Assembly: GCA_021794075.1 (NCBI GenBank)
Contig: JAJYRM010000003.1
Coordinates: 27,382-91,381, forward strand
From: Bacteroidota bacterium
GTDB lineage: Bacteria; Bacteroidota; Ignavibacteria; Kryptoniales; JAKASW01
Length of the DNA: 64,000 nt
Direction of reading: 5' to 3'
Below are positions 1-8,127 of this stretch, piece by piece; position 1 is the first letter of the stretch, and every line of letters begins with the position of its first letter. Under the pieces are notes generated by a model. That model saw nothing but the letters and a program-made list of their open reading frames with translations. It searched no databases and was not told the origin of the DNA. Made by a program: the position numbers and the translations under genes.

Positions 1-2
1 TC

Positions 3-1808
3 TGCTCGAACGATTTGAACGACGCGCCGGTAGCCATAGCAAGAAACTACGGGCGAGGCAAAATCATCGTGATGAGCGCGCGATTCGACCCCGTGACGGG
101 GGGAGGCTACGCCAGATTCCCGTATTTCATCGAATGGATCAAGAATTATTTCCAGCTTTACCCGACATTGAGACGGGACAACCTCGATATGTTCTTCGAT
201 CCGGGGTTAAGGTCAACGTCGCACATAAGCGTCGAATCTCTTGTAAAGGACTGGGCAGCAAAAGGTATTAGGGTGATTCAGGTTGCCGGATGGCACGAAT
301 ATCCCAAATATACTTACGATTACGACAGGTTGATCAGGTTGTGCCATGCTTATGGAATTGCCGTGTACGCGTGGCTGGAACCACCACAGATAAACAAGAA
401 GTTTTACGATGAGCATCCGCAATGGCACGAGAAGAATTACAAAGGACAGGACGTGCGCCCCGACTGGCGCTATCCCGTCGCGCTTGCCGATCCTGCCTGC
501 TTGCGCGCGGCATCTGACTGGACTTACAAGTTCCTTACCTCCCATGATTGGGACGGGGTGAACATATCCGAGCTCTATTTCGGTGGGGAGGGGGCGCCTG
601 CTGATCCGAAATTGCTTACCCCTTTCGATATGAGCGTGCGCGTCAAGTTCAGGAAGGAATACGGCTTCGATCCCGTCCAACTCTTCCAGCAGAACTCTAC
701 GCACTATTACAAGACCTCGCCGCAGGACTGGAAGAGCTTCGTCGACTTCCGCGCTTCTTTGGTAACGAGCCTGACCTCGCATTTCATAGATGTAGCCAGG
801 GACGCCTTCAGCAGCAAACCTGGCGCCCAGATAATACTGACCGCGATGGATCAGAAAACATTCCCGAATCTCCGAACCTCTCTCGGAGTGGATATGAACC
901 AGATTCTTCAACTCCGAAAAAATTATCCTTTCATTTTAAACGTTGAAGACCCGGAGGTAAGCTGGAACTCAGACCCGAGACGTTATGTGACGATAGGGAA
1001 CACGTACAAGAAATTGCTGGGAGCGGATTCTTCAGATTTGATGATAGACCTGAACATACTGGAATTTCGGCGTTCCAATTACAATGGAGTATTTCCCACG
1101 AAGATGCCGACAGGAATCGAGAGCTATCTGCTTGTGAATTCTGCCTTGCAGGCCGCTCCGCGCATAGCTATCTATTGCGAGGCAACGGCATTACCTCAGG
1201 ACATTGCCGATTTTCCTTACGCGGCTACGCCGCAAGCTAATTTCGAGGCGTCGAACGGCGGTTTCAGCGTCGACGCGCCGTACTCGACATGCATGAGGCT
1301 CAGCAATGATGTGGCTGAAGTATCGGTGGACGGCCGGATAGAATATCCTTACCAACCCGGCTGCTTCTCGATCCCAGCGGGGGATCATTTTGTTAAGATT
1401 GTCAAAACGGATGTCAACCCGTTTGAAAGCGGACTTATGCATTCACATATAGAAGCGGCGTCGTGTAATATCCTGAGCGAGCGGACATTTCAACGCGGAG
1501 TAGAGTTCACTTACTCTTCAATGGGCAGATCCGCTGTTTCTTTCGAGAAGATGCCGTACGCAGTTCTCATAGACGATCATGAAATCCCGTTTGCAGTCTC
1601 GCGAGAGGAACAACATTACGGCATCATTCTGCCGCCAGGCCAGCATAAAGCGCTTGTGGTTTTGGAAAGCACTGTATCTTATGGGATCGACATGACGAGC
1701 CTGTGGTCATCCGCACTTATAGCGATCTTCGGCTCGATCGCCGGGGGGATTCTGGTACTCCTTTATTTTGTGCTCAAGTTCAGAAGAAGGACAGTCGCGC
1801 ATGTATGA
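3..1808 (+). CDS. Membrane-anchored TIM-barrel glycoside hydrolase-like protein (5' truncated)
   Basis: The reading frame is open to the left edge of the window, so the TTG the ORF track uses as a start is internal and the N-terminus is missing. The visible part begins with the end of one domain (GKIIVMSARFD), then a region resembling a glycoside-hydrolase TIM barrel: GIRVIQVAGWHEYP, HAYGIAVYAWLEPP and WDGVNISELYFGGEG look like successive barrel strands with Glu/Asp at their ends. A beta-rich region follows, then one C-terminal transmembrane helix (SLWSSALIAIFGSIAGG) and a short basic tail, so the bulk is probably extracytoplasmic. The stop codon overlaps the start of a family 2 glycosyltransferase by 8 bp, which suggests translational coupling and a role in making or trimming an exopolysaccharide, in the way PgaB partners PgaC. 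The enzymatic activity is inferred; I cannot name the exact family. A polysaccharide deacetylase domain may lie in the missing part. Confidence 0.65.
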   Translation, partial: CSNDLNDAPVAIARNYGRGKIIVMSARFDPVTGGGYARFPYFIEWIKNYFQLYPTLRRDNLDMFFDPGLRSTSHISVESLVKDWAAKGIRVIQVAGWHEYPKYTYDYDRLIRLCHAYGIAVYAWLEPPQINKKFYDEHPQWHEKNYKGQDVRPDWRYPVALADPACLRAASDWTYKFLTSHDWDGVNISELYFGGEGAPADPKLLTPFDMSVRVKFRKEYGFDPVQLFQQNSTHYYKTSPQDWKSFVDFRASLVTSLTSHFIDVARDAFSSKPGAQIILTAMDQKTFPNLRTSLGVDMNQILQLRKNYPFILNVEDPEVSWNSDPRRYVTIGNTYKKLLGADSSDLMIDLNILEFRRSNYNGVFPTKMPTGIESYLLVNSALQAAPRIAIYCEATALPQDIADFPYAATPQANFEASNGGFSVDAPYSTCMRLSNDVAEVSVDGRIEYPYQPGCFSIPAGDHFVKIVKTDVNPFESGLMHSHIEAASCNILSERTFQRGVEFTYSSMGRSAVSFEKMPYAVLIDDHEIPFAVSREEQHYGIILPPGQHKALVVLESTVSYGIDMTSLWSSALIAIFGSIAGGILVLLYFVLKFRRRTVAHV

Positions 1809-3090
1809 TTTTTTCACGACACTCCTTGGGGCGCTGTTCGTTCTTTCGGTGATATTTATATGGTTCATGATCGCTTATCAGCTCGTCCTGACGATAGCCG
1901 GCTTCTTTCACAACTGGGCGTCTGCCAAGGAAAAACTAGCTATCGACAACATGACTCATTTCGAAAGCCCGCGAGTCTGTATCCTCATCCCCGCTCACAA
2001 CGAAGAGACGGTCATCCAGAGAACCTTGGACGCAATGGTGAAGTTGGATTACCCGGCTGACAAGCTGGAGATCCTAGTCATCAACGATGGCTCTTCGGAC
2101 AGGACGGGGGAGATAGTCGAGTCGATGTCGAAACAGGACCGAAGGGTTCGATGCTACAACGTGCCCGAAGGCGAAGGGGGTAAGGGGAAATCACGAGCGC
2201 TGAACCTTGGCTTGAAGCAAACCGATGCCGAGGTGATAGCTGTTTATGACGCAGACAACCAGCCACTTCCTGACGCGTTGAAATACCTTGTTGCGGAACT
2301 TCTCCTGCATCCTGATCTCGGCGCCGTGCTCGGTAACTTCAGAACCATTAACAAAGACAGGACCTGGCTCACTCGTTTCGTCAGCATTGAGACGATGAGT
2401 TTTCAGGCGATACTGCAGGCTGGAAGATGGGCGATGTTTAAGGTGGCAACGCTGCCGGGGACGAACTTCGTGATATGGAAGCATCTCGTGGATGATCTCA
2501 ACGGCTGGGACGAGGATGCCATTACAGAAGACTCTGAGTTGAGCATCAGGGTTTACATGAAAGGTTACAAAATCAAATACATACCGTTTGCAGTAACGCT
2601 TGAACAGGAGCCGGAGACGCTTCCGGTTTGGACGAAACAGCGAACCAGATGGGTCCGGGGCAACAACTATGTTGTGACGAAATTCATGAGAGAGATAACG
2701 CAATTCCAAAACAAGTTCCTCGCATTCGAAGTCCTCTATCTACTCTCGCTTTATTACGTGTTCCTCTTTGCAATCGGCGTCAGCGATTTAATATTTTTAT
2801 TGAGCGTCACGCATTTGGTCGCGATTCCGCTTCCGGGTCCGTACACTACTGTTTGGGTACTGGCGGTCGTACTCTTCATCCTGGAAATAATCCTAGTATT
2901 GTCGTATGAGGGAATGGACACGCCGAGGAATTTCTTCCTCGTGTTCCTGATGTATTTCACCTACTGTCAGTTCTGGATATACGTGGTCGGGAGGGCGATC
3001 TATCTTGATTATATAAAGAGGGAGAAGCGCACATGGTCAAAGACGGTGCGCTTTCAACTCGATGATGGCGCGAAAGGAAAGAAGAAGTAA
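1801..3090 (+). CDS. Membrane glycosyltransferase family 2, processive type
   Basis: I chose the ATG at 1801 over the track's 1768 start because it gives a natural N-terminal membrane helix (FFTTLLGALFVLSVIFIWF) and an 8-bp overlap with the upstream stop. The protein is 429 aa. GT-A signatures appear in the usual order: ILIPAHNEE, VINDGSSDRTGE, the DxD-like YDADNQP, GTNFVIWK, the TED motif (DAITEDSELS) and QRTRWVRG, the QxxRW motif of processive beta-glycan synthases. Two to three further membrane helices follow near the C-terminus (LYLLSLYYVFLFAIG, VWVLAVVLFILEIIL). This layout matches PgaC/IcaA and other BcsA-like synthases that polymerise and export a polysaccharide from nucleotide sugars at the inner membrane. 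The donor sugar cannot be told from the sequence. Its partner is the overlapping TIM-barrel gene. Confidence 0.88.
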   Translation: MYDFFTTLLGALFVLSVIFIWFMIAYQLVLTIAGFFHNWASAKEKLAIDNMTHFESPRVCILIPAHNEETVIQRTLDAMVKLDYPADKLEILVINDGSSDRTGEIVESMSKQDRRVRCYNVPEGEGGKGKSRALNLGLKQTDAEVIAVYDADNQPLPDALKYLVAELLLHPDLGAVLGNFRTINKDRTWLTRFVSIETMSFQAILQAGRWAMFKVATLPGTNFVIWKHLVDDLNGWDEDAITEDSELSIRVYMKGYKIKYIPFAVTLEQEPETLPVWTKQRTRWVRGNNYVVTKFMREITQFQNKFLAFEVLYLLSLYYVFLFAIGVSDLIFLLSVTHLVAIPLPGPYTTVWVLAVVLFILEIILVLSYEGMDTPRNFFLVFLMYFTYCQFWIYVVGRAIYLDYIKREKRTWSKTVRFQLDDGAKGKKK

Positions 3091-3095
3091 AACTG

Positions 3096-3506
3096 CTACG
3101 AGCGCTGTGTCTGGCAGGCAGGGCATATCCCGTAGAAGTCGATCCTTAAGTCCTGAACGACATATCCACGCGGAAGTTTAAAGTCGGGCGTGACCCTTGC
3201 CTCATCTATATCGAATATCCCTTTGCAGGATTTGCAGATGAAATGGAAGTGCTCCTCTTTGTTCGCGTCGAACCTCAGTTGTCCATCGCATATCACCTCG
3301 CTGATTTCACCCGACTCAGCGAGAAGGTTAAGGTTCCTGTAGACCGTCGCAAGGCTGATGTTTGGAAGCTCCTTGCGTACCTCGTGAAAAACCCAGTCGG
3401 CAGTGGGATGCGACTTGGTGGAGCGGACTATGTCCAGCACCTTTTCCCTCTGCCTGCTCCGCTTCCTTCGGAGGGATCCTTCGGATTGTTGAGTGTCGTT
3501 CAGCAT
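3096..3506 (-). CDS. perR: Fur-family repressor, probably PerR
   Basis: This 136-aa protein has the Fur layout: a winged helix (TADWVFHEVRKELPNISLATVYRNLNLL) and a C-terminal dimerisation and metal domain with two CxxC pairs (CKSC and CPAC) for the structural zinc. The regulatory site reads RFDANKEEHFHFIC and GIFDIDE. Asp, rather than Glu, in the second motif fits PerR better than Fur. PerR-type proteins release DNA when peroxide oxidises their iron-ligating histidines. It is the last gene of a minus-strand cluster with DUF3501, an Fe-S oxidoreductase and rubrerythrin, 30 bp downstream of the DUF3501 stop. Autoregulation through the palindrome at the rubrerythrin promoter is a reasonable inference. 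A Fur or Zur role is less likely given these neighbours. Confidence 0.85.
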   Translation of the reverse strand: MLNDTQQSEGSLRRKRSRQREKVLDIVRSTKSHPTADWVFHEVRKELPNISLATVYRNLNLLAESGEISEVICDGQLRFDANKEEHFHFICKSCKGIFDIDEARVTPDFKLPRGYVVQDLRIDFYGICPACQTQRS

Positions 3507-3536
3507 GAGATTTAGCCTCTATTTGTAAATGCCTCT

Positions 3537-4142
3537 CTAAATCCAGACATTTACCGAGCTGTCTTCGGTAATGTCGCGGTGGAGTGCGCGCCGTAATCTC
3601 TCATTGAGAGGGGTTTCTGCTTTGTAATTCTTGTGCCTGATAATAAGCGATACGGGGACCGAAGGGTCGGCGAGGATGCTTGTCTCTCCCAGGGAAAATT
3701 TGAACCTAACATATTGGACGGCGCTGATCCTGTCGTCGGTGGCGTGCCCTTCTTCGAAGACTGCGGGAATCAACTTCTCTCCCATTTTCATATACACCGA
3801 ATCTTTGTTCAACCCGACGAGCGAATCGAGGACGGGTTTGATCTTCGATTGTTCATCGACTTCAACAAAGAGTGTTGCGGTAAGCTCGTTATCACGCGGG
3901 ATGAGCTCGTTGTAAGTCTCCACTTCATCCTTGATCTTTTCGTCATCGACTATTCTTTCGACACGCATCATCTCTTCGATCTGGAAGGTGACAGTGTACC
4001 TATTTTCAAAAGTGAGAGTTACCATCTCGCCTATTTTGAGTCTCCGGAGGTTCTTCATTTCGATGATCCTCTGGCGGAAGTCGTTTCGTATCTTCTCGTA
4101 GTCTATAATGTTCTTGATTTCACTGAATTCTATGGGTTTCAC
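3537..4142 (-). CDS. DUF3501 family protein
   Basis: A 201-aa soluble protein with no signal peptide or membrane helix. I recognise it as DUF3501 from its overall sequence (KNIIDYEKIRNDFRQRI, NELIPRDNELTATLFVE, VQYVRFKF) and its position. The family has no assigned biochemical function, but it is typically found beside rubrerythrin and a cysteine-rich Fe-S oxidoreductase in anaerobes and microaerophiles, as here. The start is GTG with a GGAG element about 10 nt upstream. A small GC-rich hairpin at 4181-4197 lies in the 109-bp gap to the upstream Fe-S oxidoreductase gene. A role in peroxide or oxygen protection is inferred from context only. Confidence 0.8.
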   Translation of the reverse strand: MKPIEFSEIKNIIDYEKIRNDFRQRIIEMKNLRRLKIGEMVTLTFENRYTVTFQIEEMMRVERIVDDEKIKDEVETYNELIPRDNELTATLFVEVDEQSKIKPVLDSLVGLNKDSVYMKMGEKLIPAVFEEGHATDDRISAVQYVRFKFSLGETSILADPSVPVSLIIRHKNYKAETPLNERLRRALHRDITEDSSVNVWI

Positions 4143-4251
4143 TCTTGTCTTGCTCCTGTTCGATCTGTTCTGATAATATGCCCGCCTTCTTAGCGGGAGA
4201 GCGTGCGTTCACTGATCGCGATCTCTCTCTCGGCTTTCCGGAAGGTCCGTA

Positions 4252-5520
4252 TCAAGCCTTTGGATCCTTCTCCATTCCGTAAGCGTCTCTCAGTATCTGT
4301 ATCGGATGACGCGGCTTAGCGCCAGAGCCCTTCTCGATTTGCAGCTGCGCGAGCGGGCAATCGCTTGCTGCTGCCCCTCCGTCCCTGAATTTCTCGAACA
4401 GCGGCTCGCCTACTTCGAGTGACATCTTGAAGTTCTCCTTCTTCAGGCTCCAGGTCCCGTCATGGCCCGAACATTTGGCAACTACATCGACCTCGGTGTC
4501 TGGGATAAACTGCAGGACATCGCGTGATTTGAAGCCGATGTTCTGGGCCTTCAGGTGGCAGGGAAGATGATATGTGATTTTCCCCTGCGGATTCTTGAAC
4601 TCCTTGGAGAGCTTTCCTTCCTTGTTGAGTTTGGCAAGATATTCCATCATGTCGAACGTGTGCGAAGCCACCAGTTTCGCGTCCGTGTCGTCGGAGAGCA
4701 TCGGGTACTCCTGTTTCATCAGGTAGCTGCAGCTCGGTCCCGGTGAGACTACGTCGTATCCATTCTTGACATAGCCGGCGAGCTGGCGAAGATTGTAGGC
4801 CGCGTGCTTCTTTGCGTTATCGATGTCGCCTCCATCGAGGTAAGGCATACCGCAGCATTTCTGCGGAGGCACTTCAACATGTACGCCATTTTTTTCAAGC
4901 ACCTGTATCGCCGCCTTGCCGGTATCGGTGTCGTTGTAATTCACCGAGCAAGTATGAAAAAACACGACTTTCGGAGAGTCAGTGTTTGGAGTCTCCGGCT
5001 TTCTATGCTTCTTGTACCATGAAGTAAAAGTTTGGCTCGTGTACTTTGGCAGGTTTCTGTCGCGGTGAATGCCGATCGTCTTTTCCATCAGGATCCTGAA
5101 CAGCTTGCTCTCGAGCGTCCAGTTGACGATTGGCGCCGCCTTTGTCGAAACGGTTCCAAGGAGATCGGTTCTGCTCAGCATTTGGTCCTGGAGAGTCACG
5201 CCGCTCTTCTTCGCTTCGATCGCTTTGCCTCTCAACATGTGGCGGGGAAAATCGAGCATGTAGCTGTGCGGCGGCGTGTAAGGGCATTTCGGGAAACAAA
5301 GCTTGCAGTCGTAACAAAGGTCCACAACTTTCTTCGTGTCTTCATCGGTGAGTTTATTCATCTCGCCGTCAAGCTCATCGATTCGCTTAAAGAGGACATC
5401 GAAGGATGGGCACAGGTTAAAGCAAAGCCTGCAGCCGTTACAGATATCGAATATGCGTGCCGTCTCTTTGGCGTACGATTCTGTCTCGTAAAAATCTTTT
5501 GCGTTGAAATCAAATGCCAT
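4252..5520 (-). CDS. Heterodisulfide reductase-related Fe-S oxidoreductase (GlpC-like)
   Basis: The ATG at 5520 (MAFDFNAKDF) is preferred over the track's GTG because AAGGGG sits 8 nt upstream; the product is 422 aa. The N-terminus has two [4Fe-4S] ferredoxin-type motifs (CNGCRLCFNLCP and CYDCKLCFPKCP). Two cysteine-rich CCG-type regions follow: CSVN...KCCGMPYLDGG is a canonical one, and LPCHLKAQNIG...CSGHDG is a second, slightly divergent one. This is the layout of GlpC, HdrD-like and LUD-associated proteins that pass electrons between a quinone or another redox partner and a substrate. Placed between rubrerythrin and DUF3501 in a PerR-linked cluster, it plausibly supplies electrons to rubrerythrin, but that is inference. 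No flavin or catalytic dehydrogenase subunit is nearby. Confidence 0.85.
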   Translation of the reverse strand: MAFDFNAKDFYETESYAKETARIFDICNGCRLCFNLCPSFDVLFKRIDELDGEMNKLTDEDTKKVVDLCYDCKLCFPKCPYTPPHSYMLDFPRHMLRGKAIEAKKSGVTLQDQMLSRTDLLGTVSTKAAPIVNWTLESKLFRILMEKTIGIHRDRNLPKYTSQTFTSWYKKHRKPETPNTDSPKVVFFHTCSVNYNDTDTGKAAIQVLEKNGVHVEVPPQKCCGMPYLDGGDIDNAKKHAAYNLRQLAGYVKNGYDVVSPGPSCSYLMKQEYPMLSDDTDAKLVASHTFDMMEYLAKLNKEGKLSKEFKNPQGKITYHLPCHLKAQNIGFKSRDVLQFIPDTEVDVVAKCSGHDGTWSLKKENFKMSLEVGEPLFEKFRDGGAAASDCPLAQLQIEKGSGAKPRHPIQILRDAYGMEKDPKA

Positions 5521-5630
5521 TTTCAGACCCCTTGTTTCCACAAATTATGATCCAATATCATGCGTGCGAAAGAACGGCCCGCGGAGCCCGCTTACGTTTT
5601 CCAAAGAGGGCCCCGGCAGACCTTTCTGAT

Positions 5631-6056
5631 TTACTTCCCGAGAGTATCGAGAGCCTTTTGGAACCTGCCTGCGTGGGACTTTTCTGCGCGGGCGAGGGTT
5701 TCGAACCAGGTCGCAATTTCGTCGAAGCCTTCTTCTCTCGCCGTCTTCGCGAAACCCGGGTACATCTCGGTGTACTCGTATGTTTCACCCGTCACGGCTG
5801 AATTTAGGTTGGCTTTCGTATCGCCGACCGGAACGTTAGTAACCGGGTCGCCAACTTCCTTCAGGAAGTCGAAGTGTCCGAACGCGTGCCCTGTTTCGCC
5901 TTCGGCCGTGTCGCGGAACACGCCTGCTACGTCGGGATAACCTTCGATGTCGGCATGACGAGCGAAATAGAGATAACGACGATTCGCCTGTGATTCTCCG
6001 GCGAAGCCCTCTTTCAAGTTATTGTAGGTCTTCGATCCCTTCAATTGTTTTGCCAT
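5631..6056 (-). CDS. Rubrerythrin lacking the rubredoxin domain
   Basis: The start at 6056 ([18 protein letters not shown]) replaces the longer track start because a strong AGGAGGA lies just upstream. The 141-aa product is a four-helix ferritin-like protein with rubrerythrin iron ligands: [50 protein letters not shown] and [10 protein letters not shown]. Classical rubrerythrin is about 190 aa because of a C-terminal rubredoxin domain, which is absent here. Such proteins reduce hydrogen peroxide in the cytoplasm using electrons from a separate partner; the downstream Fe-S oxidoreductase is a candidate. It is the first gene of the minus-strand peroxide cluster, with a palindrome and promoter directly upstream. 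Confidence 0.9.
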   Translation of the reverse strand: MAKQLKGSKTYNNLKEGFAGESQANRRYLYFARHADIEGYPDVAGVFRDTAEGETGHAFGHFDFLKEVGDPVTNVPVGDTKANLNSAVTGETYEYTEMYPGFAKTAREEGFDEIATWFETLARAEKSHAGRFQKALDTLGK

Positions 6057-6078
6057 CTTATCTTCCTCCTTTTTGGTT

Positions 6079-6104
6079 ATGATAATAGGAATTGTTCCTA
6101 TCAT
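6079..6104 (-). promoter_or_regulatory. Candidate PerR operator palindrome
   Basis: An inverted repeat with core TAGGAA-TTG-TTCCTA (6086-6100) and outer bases ATGATA...TCAT. It directly follows the -10 box of the rubrerythrin promoter, so a bound repressor would cover the transcription start. The same cluster encodes a Fur/PerR protein. The symmetry is seen directly; the binding protein is inferred. Confidence 0.6.
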
Positions 6105-6131
6105 GTTAGCTTATACATTTTGAAATGTCAA
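6103..6131 (-). promoter_or_regulatory. Promoter of the rubrerythrin cluster
   Basis: On the minus strand, TTGACA (6126-6131) is followed after exactly 17 nt by TAACAT (6103-6108). The -35 is a perfect sigma-70 box and the -10 matches 4 of 6 positions. The start of transcription would fall within the adjacent palindrome. Confidence 0.6.
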
Positions 6132-6148
6132 GAGAAAAAGAGACCTTA

Positions 6149-6166
6149 TTCCTTCAACAGAAGGAA
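6149..6166 (+). promoter_or_regulatory. Hairpin covering the queC ribosome binding site
   Basis: TTCCTTC-AACA-GAAGGAA is a perfect 7-bp stem with a 4-nt loop. Its 3' arm contains GAAGGA, the only Shine-Dalgarno-like sequence before queC, so the folded RNA would hide the ribosome binding site. It does not match the preQ1 riboswitch patterns I know. Confidence 0.45.
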
Positions 6167-6176
6167 ATTTTGCGTT

Positions 6177-6833
6177 ATGGAAAAGGCAGTGGTGTCACTA
6201 TCGGGCGGCATCGATTCCAGTACGCTTCTTCATTGGGCGATGAGGCGTTACAATGTCGTGGCGTTGACGTTTGATTATGGTTCCAAGCATGCCGAGCGGG
6301 AGCAAGCCGCGGCGAAAGAAATTGCGGCCCTGGCGGGGGCCGAGCACATTCTAACCAGACTTCCGTTTGTAAACGAACTTTTCAAGTCTGATCTGCTTCA
6401 GAGTGGTGGGGAGATACCCGAAGGCCATTACGAGAATTCTTCGATGAAGAGCACCGTCGTCCCGTTTCGGAACGGCATAATGCTTTCAATCGCAGCAGGG
6501 TTCGCGGAATCTGTCGGAGCCGCTACGGTCCTGTATGCCGCTCATGCGGGCGACCATGCGATATATCCGGATTGCCGTCCGGAATTCCTTAAGGCGATGT
6601 CTGAAGCCGCGAGGGCAGGTACATATATGAATGTTAAAATCGAAGATCCGTTTGTAGACCTGCATAAAAAAGATATAGTTCTCCTGGGGCATGAGCTGCG
6701 AGTTCCATTTGAGATTACCTATTCTTGTTACAAAGGCGGGAGCCTCCATTGTGGCAGATGCGGAACGTGTGTCGAGCGGAGAGAGGCCTTCAGATTAGCC
6801 GGCGTTCATGATCCAACGAAGTACGCGGGTTGA
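6177..6833 (+). CDS. queC: 7-cyano-7-deazaguanine synthase QueC
   Basis: The ATG at 6177 (MEKAVVSLSGGIDSS) starts the recognisable domain; the track's upstream extension is not protein-like. The 218-aa protein has the ATP-pyrophosphatase P-loop SGGIDSS near the N-terminus and the C-terminal zinc cluster CYKGGSLHCGRCGTC. QueC converts 7-carboxy-7-deazaguanine to preQ0 with ATP and ammonia, in the queuosine pathway for tRNA wobble modification. Length and motifs are typical. No other queuosine gene is adjacent. It is divergent from rubrerythrin and shares a 120-bp intergenic region with it. Confidence 0.95.
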   Translation: MEKAVVSLSGGIDSSTLLHWAMRRYNVVALTFDYGSKHAEREQAAAKEIAALAGAEHILTRLPFVNELFKSDLLQSGGEIPEGHYENSSMKSTVVPFRNGIMLSIAAGFAESVGAATVLYAAHAGDHAIYPDCRPEFLKAMSEAARAGTYMNVKIEDPFVDLHKKDIVLLGHELRVPFEITYSCYKGGSLHCGRCGTCVERREAFRLAGVHDPTKYAG

Positions 6834-6905
6834 GCCTTGAGCCGGATTGGCGTTGAAATGAAAGAAGCCGCTTCCCATATTTAGCTGAAATGGGAGGAGG
6901 CGGGC

Positions 6906-7847
6906 ATGCTGAAATTCCTGAAGTGGGTTCTATGGGCGGCTATCGCGGCAAGTTTAATCCTTGTTCTCTGTGGCGTGTATATTGGGAGACTTAACTTTGG
7001 ACCATATTTCGTATCGGGAAAAGGAAAGCTTGTCGAGAGTCGCTTGATCGTTTCTGGAACCGACAGTCTTTTCAAGCGCGGTTGGCTGACACTAGTCAGC
7101 GATGCCGGTAGGAAGGTAGATTGCGGACTTTTGGTACCGGCTGGTAACGATGCGGGGCGACGCTATCCTGTCATGATTCTCCTGGGAGGTAAGGCAACGG
7201 GTAAGCACGCGATAGATTATGTTCTCAATATCCGTAACGTGATAGTTGCTGCTCCGGACTATCCTTACACTCTCAGAGAGTCGTACACTCTGGGCCGATT
7301 TGTCGCTGATATACCTGAGATGCGCGAGGCTGCGCTGGGCATGGTTCCTTCCATCATGATGCTTACAGACTATCTCTGGCAGCGTCCCGATGTCGACACG
7401 ACTAAACTCGTTCTTCTCGGCTACAGCTTCGGAGCCCCGTTCGTTCCGTGTGTTGCCACTTATGACCGGCGGGCTGCCGCAGCGGCTATGGTTTTTGGCG
7501 GGGGAGATCTTAGAGCTCTGATCTATCACAACGTTCGCCGTTATCGGGGGGCGTTTGTGAGCAGGCTTTTGAGCCTTGCGGGGGGTGTCTTGCTGAGCCC
7601 TCTGGAGCCTCTTCGCTACGCGAAGGCGATTTCACCAATGCCTCTCATCATGATAAACGGATCTCAAGACGAACAGATACCGAGACAGTACGCTGAAAAA
7701 TTTTACTCGGAAGCGGGTCAGCCGAAGCGGATCGTCTGGATGGAATCTAGGCACGTTAACCCGCGCAATGTTGATTTGACTGAAAGGATAGTAGCCGCTT
7801 TGAAAGTCGAGCTCTCCAGGATAAACATTTTGACTGACACAAATTGA
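6906..7847 (+). CDS. Membrane-anchored alpha/beta hydrolase
   Basis: A 313-aa protein with an N-terminal uncleaved-looking membrane helix (WVLWAAIAASLILVLCGVYIG) followed by an alpha/beta-hydrolase core. The nucleophile elbow is LLGYSFGAPF (GxSxG), with an acid candidate in INGSQDEQIP and a histidine candidate in ESRHVNPRN. This dienelactone-hydrolase or esterase-like layout implies an ester or peptide substrate in the periplasm, but the substrate cannot be named. The start follows a purine-rich GGGAGGAGG element. It lies 72 bp after queC on the same strand and may be co-transcribed. Confidence 0.75.
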   Translation: MLKFLKWVLWAAIAASLILVLCGVYIGRLNFGPYFVSGKGKLVESRLIVSGTDSLFKRGWLTLVSDAGRKVDCGLLVPAGNDAGRRYPVMILLGGKATGKHAIDYVLNIRNVIVAAPDYPYTLRESYTLGRFVADIPEMREAALGMVPSIMMLTDYLWQRPDVDTTKLVLLGYSFGAPFVPCVATYDRRAAAAAMVFGGGDLRALIYHNVRRYRGAFVSRLLSLAGGVLLSPLEPLRYAKAISPMPLIMINGSQDEQIPRQYAEKFYSEAGQPKRIVWMESRHVNPRNVDLTERIVAALKVELSRINILTDTN

Positions 7848-8127
7848 TGATTGAAGGGTGGAGCGGACCGTTTCTTCCTCTAAGCGGGGAATTTTCGTCG
7901 ATATCACTTTTGAACGAATCATTGAAATCCACCATCAGGGAAGGATTACTTTTCCGGGCAGACAAGGATTACGAGGAGTCTTGCAGACTGAACAACTCAA
8001 GGACCTGTTTGCGGCTTTCCATTTTAAGAGACTGCTCTTCTCACACAGGGGAGCCCATTTCCCACAATCGCCCCCTACGTTTGAATTTCGCCCAAATCAC
8101 AGCTAAATTGATTAAAAACAGAGTGTA
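7848..8127 (+). other. 280-bp non-coding stretch upstream of metH
   Basis: I looked for SAM and cobalamin riboswitch consensus elements, which often precede methionine synthase, and saw none. The two track ORFs here have no protein-like character. No convincing promoter or terminator is visible. Confidence 0.5.

Noticed and set aside
213-911. 232-aa minus-strand ORF within the first gene
   Set aside because: It is the antisense shadow of the TIM-barrel coding sequence, with no domain or ribosome site.
6105-6176. preQ1 riboswitch before queC
   Set aside because: Neither the type I nor the type II preQ1 consensus is visible; only a simple hairpin is seen.
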